In this document: in pieces, positions 6,852-8,514 of the stretch
How the letters are laid out: each line of letters opens with the position of its first letter
Numbering within the stretch: the first letter of the stretch is position 1
Assembly (NCBI GenBank): GCA_048527645.1
Contig: DBGFNI010000172.1
Location: forward strand, 1-8,514
Direction: 5' to 3'
Length of the DNA: 8,514 nucleotides
Source: HGM12669 sp048527645
Lineage (GTDB): Bacteria > Bacillota > Clostridia > Oscillospirales > CAG-272
Position numbers and translations under genes: made by a program
Notes under the pieces: generated by a model
Told to the model about the DNA's origin: nothing
Database searches by the model: none
What the model saw: the letters and a program-made list of their open reading frames with translations, nothing else

Positions 6852-7507
6852 GCGGCACGCTCTCCTTTCCCTGCGGCGTCCGCCGCTTCCGCACCGGCAT
6901 TCCCCTCAAAGCGCGTCGGGCGATAGTCCTCTCCCGGACGTCTGCCGAAAAAGACAACCCAAATGGTTTTGAAAAAGATTTTGGTATCCAGCCAAAGGGA
7001 AAAATGATCGACATAGTATAAGTCGTATTCAAACTTTTTCTCCCAGGTCGGCGTCTCCCATTCATTGACCGCCTCCCACCCGGAAATGCCGGGTAGCGCA
7101 TCCTGGCGGTGCCGCTGACGGTCGTTGAATTTTTCCACATCGGACGGCAGCACCGGGCGCGGTCCGATCAGCGACATTTCGCCGCGGATGATATTGAGCA
7201 CCTGCGGAATCTCATCAATATTGGTCTTGCGGATGATTTTTCCCCAGAGTTTCAGCCGCTCGCAGTCGGGGAGCAACTCGCCGTTTTCGTCCCGCTCGTT
7301 TGTCATGGAGCGCAGCTTGTAGATCGTAAAATTCTGACACCGGTATCCGCAGCGCACCTGCTTGAAAAACACCGGCGCCTCGGGGGAGCACAGCTTGACC
7401 GTCAGCATCGCGGCAAGCAAAAAGGGAGAAGCGCAAACAAACAGAATAACCGAAAAGGTCACGTCAAACAAGCGCTTCATAAAGCGCTGTATTTTTTTGT
7501 CCTGCAT
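6848..7507 (-). CDS. PglC/EpsL-like initiating sugar transferase (phosphoglycosyl transferase)
   Basis: A 219-residue monotopic phosphoglycosyl transferase that moves a phosphosugar from a UDP-sugar to undecaprenyl phosphate, starting repeat-unit assembly. The N-terminal hydrophobic helix (12-37) follows KRLFDV and carries Ser27-Pro28, the break expected in the re-entrant helix. Then come FFKQVRCG (47-54), FTIYKLRSM (60-68), the catalytic Asp98-Glu99 in KTNIDEIPQVLN (94-105), and GEMSLIGPRP (109-118). The C-terminal part has PGISGWEAVNEWETPTWEKK (139-158) where many relatives have AQVNGRN, so it belongs to a variant subgroup. A polar Ala/Gly/Glu-rich tail of about 25 residues ends the protein. 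I chose the ATG at 7505-7507: it has GGGGTGA upstream, lies 13 bp after the deacetylase stop, and begins just before the family homology. A longer reading from 7639 would overlap the deacetylase and adds unrelated sequence. Confidence 0.94.
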   Translation of the reverse strand: MQDKKIQRFMKRLFDVTFSVILFVCASPFLLAAMLTVKLCSPEAPVFFKQVRCGYRCQNFTIYKLRSMTNERDENGELLPDCERLKLWGKIIRKTNIDEIPQVLNIIRGEMSLIGPRPVLPSDVEKFNDRQRHRQDALPGISGWEAVNEWETPTWEKKFEYDLYYVDHFSLWLDTKIFFKTIWVVFFGRRPGEDYRPTRFEGNAGAEAADAAGKGERAA

Positions 7508-7520
7508 TTTTTCACCCCGC

Positions 7521-8201
7521 TCACCGTTCCCTGCGGAACACGCATTGAAAGGCCTCGGCATATGTTTCCCCCGCCTGGGCGCCGCGCACAGCGGCAAGTC
7601 CGCGGATGGCCTCCGCGCTGCGGGGATGGGGAAAATCACGCATCACGCCCCGGTAGGCGGCAAGCGCCTGCAGCTTGGCCTCCAGCCCGTCCTGCCCGAT
7701 CTCAACAAAGACATTCGGCTCAAAGCCGTTCGCGCCGCGGTTGAGCGCCCAGTCCGTTGAGGAGGGCACCTCCATAAACCACAGCTCGTCAATCGGCGCC
7801 ACGCCCTCCCGCCGCTGAAACAGACGGGTCGCCGCCTGACACGCCAGCGAAACGCAATGATGGTCATTGTTCAGATCACTGGGATGATGCGTGATGATTT
7901 TCTCCGCACCGCTGTCCAGCATTGCCTGCTCAATAAACTGCACCAGCTTCAAATGCGGCACACAGTTTAACTGAATATTCGGAAACGGCGCGGCATAAAG
8001 CCGACGCACTCCCAAAATATTCATGCACTGCGCCGCGTCAGACCGAAGCGTCTCGGAGTCGGGTCTGCCGTTTCTCGCCTCTGCGTCGGCGGAGAGGATG
8101 CAGACGTCCACCGTCACCCCTTTTTTCACCAACTTATGAATGGTTGCACCCGCGCCGAGTACCTCGTCGTCCGGATGCGCAACAACAATAAGATATGACA
8201 T
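7521..8201 (-). CDS. PIG-L (LmbE-like) family N-deacetylase
   Basis: A 226-residue zinc-dependent deacetylase of the PIG-L/LmbE family, which removes the acetyl group from N-acetylated sugars such as GlcNAc conjugates. The N-terminal AHPDDE (8-13) gives the zinc-binding H9 and D12 and the base D11; THHPSDLNNDHHCV (104-117) supplies the third ligand, probably H114. No signal peptide, so it should act in the cytoplasm on a nucleotide sugar or lipid-linked intermediate. The start at 8199-8201 is supported by AAGGAGAA 5-6 bases upstream; the frame is open further upstream from a TTG at 8271-8273, but that lies inside the promoter and adds no family sequence. It is the first gene of the operon, just ahead of the initiating transferase, so deacetylation of the first or an early sugar is plausible. 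Substrate unproven. Confidence 0.93.
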   Translation of the reverse strand: MSYLIVVAHPDDEVLGAGATIHKLVKKGVTVDVCILSADAEARNGRPDSETLRSDAAQCMNILGVRRLYAAPFPNIQLNCVPHLKLVQFIEQAMLDSGAEKIITHHPSDLNNDHHCVSLACQAATRLFQRREGVAPIDELWFMEVPSSTDWALNRGANGFEPNVFVEIGQDGLEAKLQALAAYRGVMRDFPHPRSAEAIRGLAAVRGAQAGETYAEAFQCVFRRER

Positions 8202-8244
8202 ACGGTTCTCCTTCGGGTCAGATTCGCAACAATTTGTTTGTTTT

Positions 8245-8273
8245 ATTTTAACATATTCCCCCTCATTTTGCAA
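8245..8273 (-). promoter_or_regulatory. Sigma-A promoter of the polysaccharide operon
   Basis: On the minus strand there is a -35 TTGCAA (8268-8273), a 17-bp spacer and a -10 TAAAAT (8245-8250) preceded by TG one base upstream, an extended -10. The expected transcript start is near 8238, leaving about 37 bases of leader before the ATG at 8201. It is the only clear promoter I see reading into the eight-plus-gene cluster. Confidence 0.75.
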
Positions 8274-8279
8274 GGGTTT

Positions 8280-8310
8280 TTGTCATTTTTTTCATGATTC
8301 ATTCAATAAT
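8280..8310 (+). promoter_or_regulatory. Candidate divergent promoter
   Basis: On the plus strand TTGTCA (8280-8285) is a good -35. The -10 is less clear: TCAATA at 17 bp or AATAAT at 19 bp (8305-8310). It would place two -35 boxes back to back, 6 bp apart, with the operon promoter. A transcript from here would have a leader of about 185 bases before the possible start at 8501. Confidence 0.4.
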
Positions 8311-8330
8311 TTGCAAAAAGTTATTTCTTT

Positions 8331-8351
8331 TTTGTTGCCATCTGCAACAAA
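8331..8351. promoter_or_regulatory. Inverted repeat TTTGTTGC-N5-GCAACAAA, possible operator
   Basis: A perfect 8-bp inverted repeat with a 5-base centre (CATCT). The half-site GCAACAA occurs again at 8226-8232 in the operon leader, just downstream of its predicted transcript start. It has no following T-run in either direction, so it is not a terminator. A regulator binding these half-sites could control both divergent promoters; this is inference. Confidence 0.4.
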
Positions 8352-8354
8352 GCC

Positions 8355-8376
8355 GCTGTGGCAGACGCCGGACAGC
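8355..8376. other. GC-rich hairpin in the intergenic region
   Basis: GCTGT/ACAGC (8355-8359 and 8372-8376) and GGC/GCC (8360-8362 and 8367-8369) can form an 8-bp stem with a GG bulge and AGAC loop. It stands out as GC-rich in AT-rich surroundings. No T-run follows on either strand, so it is not a standalone terminator. It could be part of a structured leader of a plus-strand transcript. Confidence 0.3.
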
Positions 8377-8390
8377 ATCCGTCAGCCCCA

Positions 8391-8421
8391 AAACAAAAAA
8401 CCGCAGGGCAAACCCGCACGG
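8391..8421 (-). terminator. Rho-independent terminator-like hairpin, minus strand
   Basis: Read on the minus strand, CCGTGCGGG, loop TTTG, CCCTGCGG folds into a stem of eight pairs (two of them wobble) with one bulged C, followed directly by TTTTTTGTTT. It would stop minus-strand transcripts arriving from the right, insulating the operon promoter. The stem is modest, and no supported minus-strand gene lies to its right inside the window. On the plus strand the stem is followed by A residues, so it should not terminate there. Confidence 0.45.
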
Positions 8422-8460
8422 AAAAAACAATTATCATATAAAAGTGATTTCGCAAATCAG

Positions 8461-8500
8461 GAAAAACGAGAAAAAACGAGCAAACAGGAGAAAACAGGAG
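8461..8500 (+). repeat. Four tandem T-free decamers before a possible start codon
   Basis: Four consecutive 10-base units, GAAAAACGAG, AAAAAACGAG, CAAACAGGAG and AAAACAGGAG, share the pattern of an A-rich stretch ending in GAG. The last two each end in AGGAG, a Shine-Dalgarno core. There is no T in the 40 bases. It ends exactly at the ATG at 8501 and may act as an unstructured ribosome-loading leader. Confidence 0.6.
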
Positions 8501-8514
8501 ATGTTGAAGAGATA
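8501..8514 (+). CDS. Possible start of a divergent gene, partial
   Basis: The ATG at 8501-8503 is followed by codons for Leu, Lys and Arg before the window ends. Support is an AGGAG at 8486-8490 (10 bases upstream, slightly long) and another directly abutting the ATG, in a purine-rich leader, plus a candidate upstream promoter at 8280-8310. Too little is visible to name a product. The competing reading is that a minus-strand frame open from the right edge to a TGA at 8434-8436 is the end of a gene followed by the terminator at 8391-8421; its AT-rich, Phe-heavy codons are unlike the other genes here, so I favour the plus-strand start, weakly. Confidence 0.35.

Noticed and set aside
7508..7639. 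Upstream start for the sugar transferase at 7639
   Set aside because: It would overlap the deacetylase by over 100 bp, adds a Pro/Arg/Cys-rich stretch unlike the family, and the internal ATG at 7507 has a ribosome site.
8202..8273. TTG start for the deacetylase at 8273
   Set aside because: The extension is read through the promoter and leader; the ATG at 8201 has AAGGAGAA in place and begins at the family N-terminus.
8317..8500. Riboswitch or known structured RNA in the plus-strand leader
   Set aside because: Several hairpins are present, but I recognise no conserved riboswitch core, so only the hairpins are reported.
1..8514. tRNA, rRNA, CRISPR array, insertion sequence or phage genes
   Set aside because: No cloverleaf, spaced direct-repeat array, transposase motif or terminal repeats of an insertion sequence were seen on either strand.

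Overview
The window reads as a piece of a surface-polysaccharide (exopolysaccharide or capsule) gene cluster from a GC-rich low-branching Firmicute. An Oscillospirales/Ruminococcaceae-type gut Clostridium is my best guess. That rests on the EpsG-type polymerase, the TupA-like ATP-grasp and PglC-like sugar transferase combination, Gram-positive AGGAG-type ribosome binding sites and GC-rich codon use; it is inference, not a database match.

Layout. All eight well-supported genes lie on the minus strand, read from right to left: PIG-L deacetylase (7521-8201), PglC/EpsL-like initiating sugar transferase (6848-7507), WbqC-family protein (6162-6851), DegT-like PLP enzyme (5176-6165), GT4 glycosyltransferase (4073-5179), GT2 glycosyltransferase (3202-4068), TupA-like ATP-grasp (2260-3195), second GT4 (1123-2250), then an EpsG-family membrane polymerase (1-1095) that runs off the left edge. 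That is eight complete genes plus one partial. Gaps run from 27 bp down to 4-base ATGA overlaps, so this looks like one transcript. A good sigma-A promoter (TTGCAA, 17 bp, TAAAAT) sits 44 bp upstream of the first start codon. The right-hand 313 bp is AT-rich intergenic DNA with this promoter, a probable back-to-back promoter for a divergent gene, a repeated TTGTTGC half-site, hairpins, a tandem decamer and a possible start codon at 8501.

How the genes may work together. The sugar transferase would load the first phosphosugar onto undecaprenyl phosphate; two GT4 enzymes and one GT2 would extend it, giving a repeat unit of about four sugars if each adds one; EpsG would polymerise it at the membrane. 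The deacetylase, PLP enzyme, WbqC protein and ATP-grasp ligase suggest that the polymer carries free amines and amino-acid-like or amide-linked substituents. No flippase or chain-length regulator is seen; they would be expected outside the window.

The most unusual thing seen is in epsG: a dyad-symmetric stretch of about 57 bp that appears to be inserted in frame at a conserved family motif (484-544).
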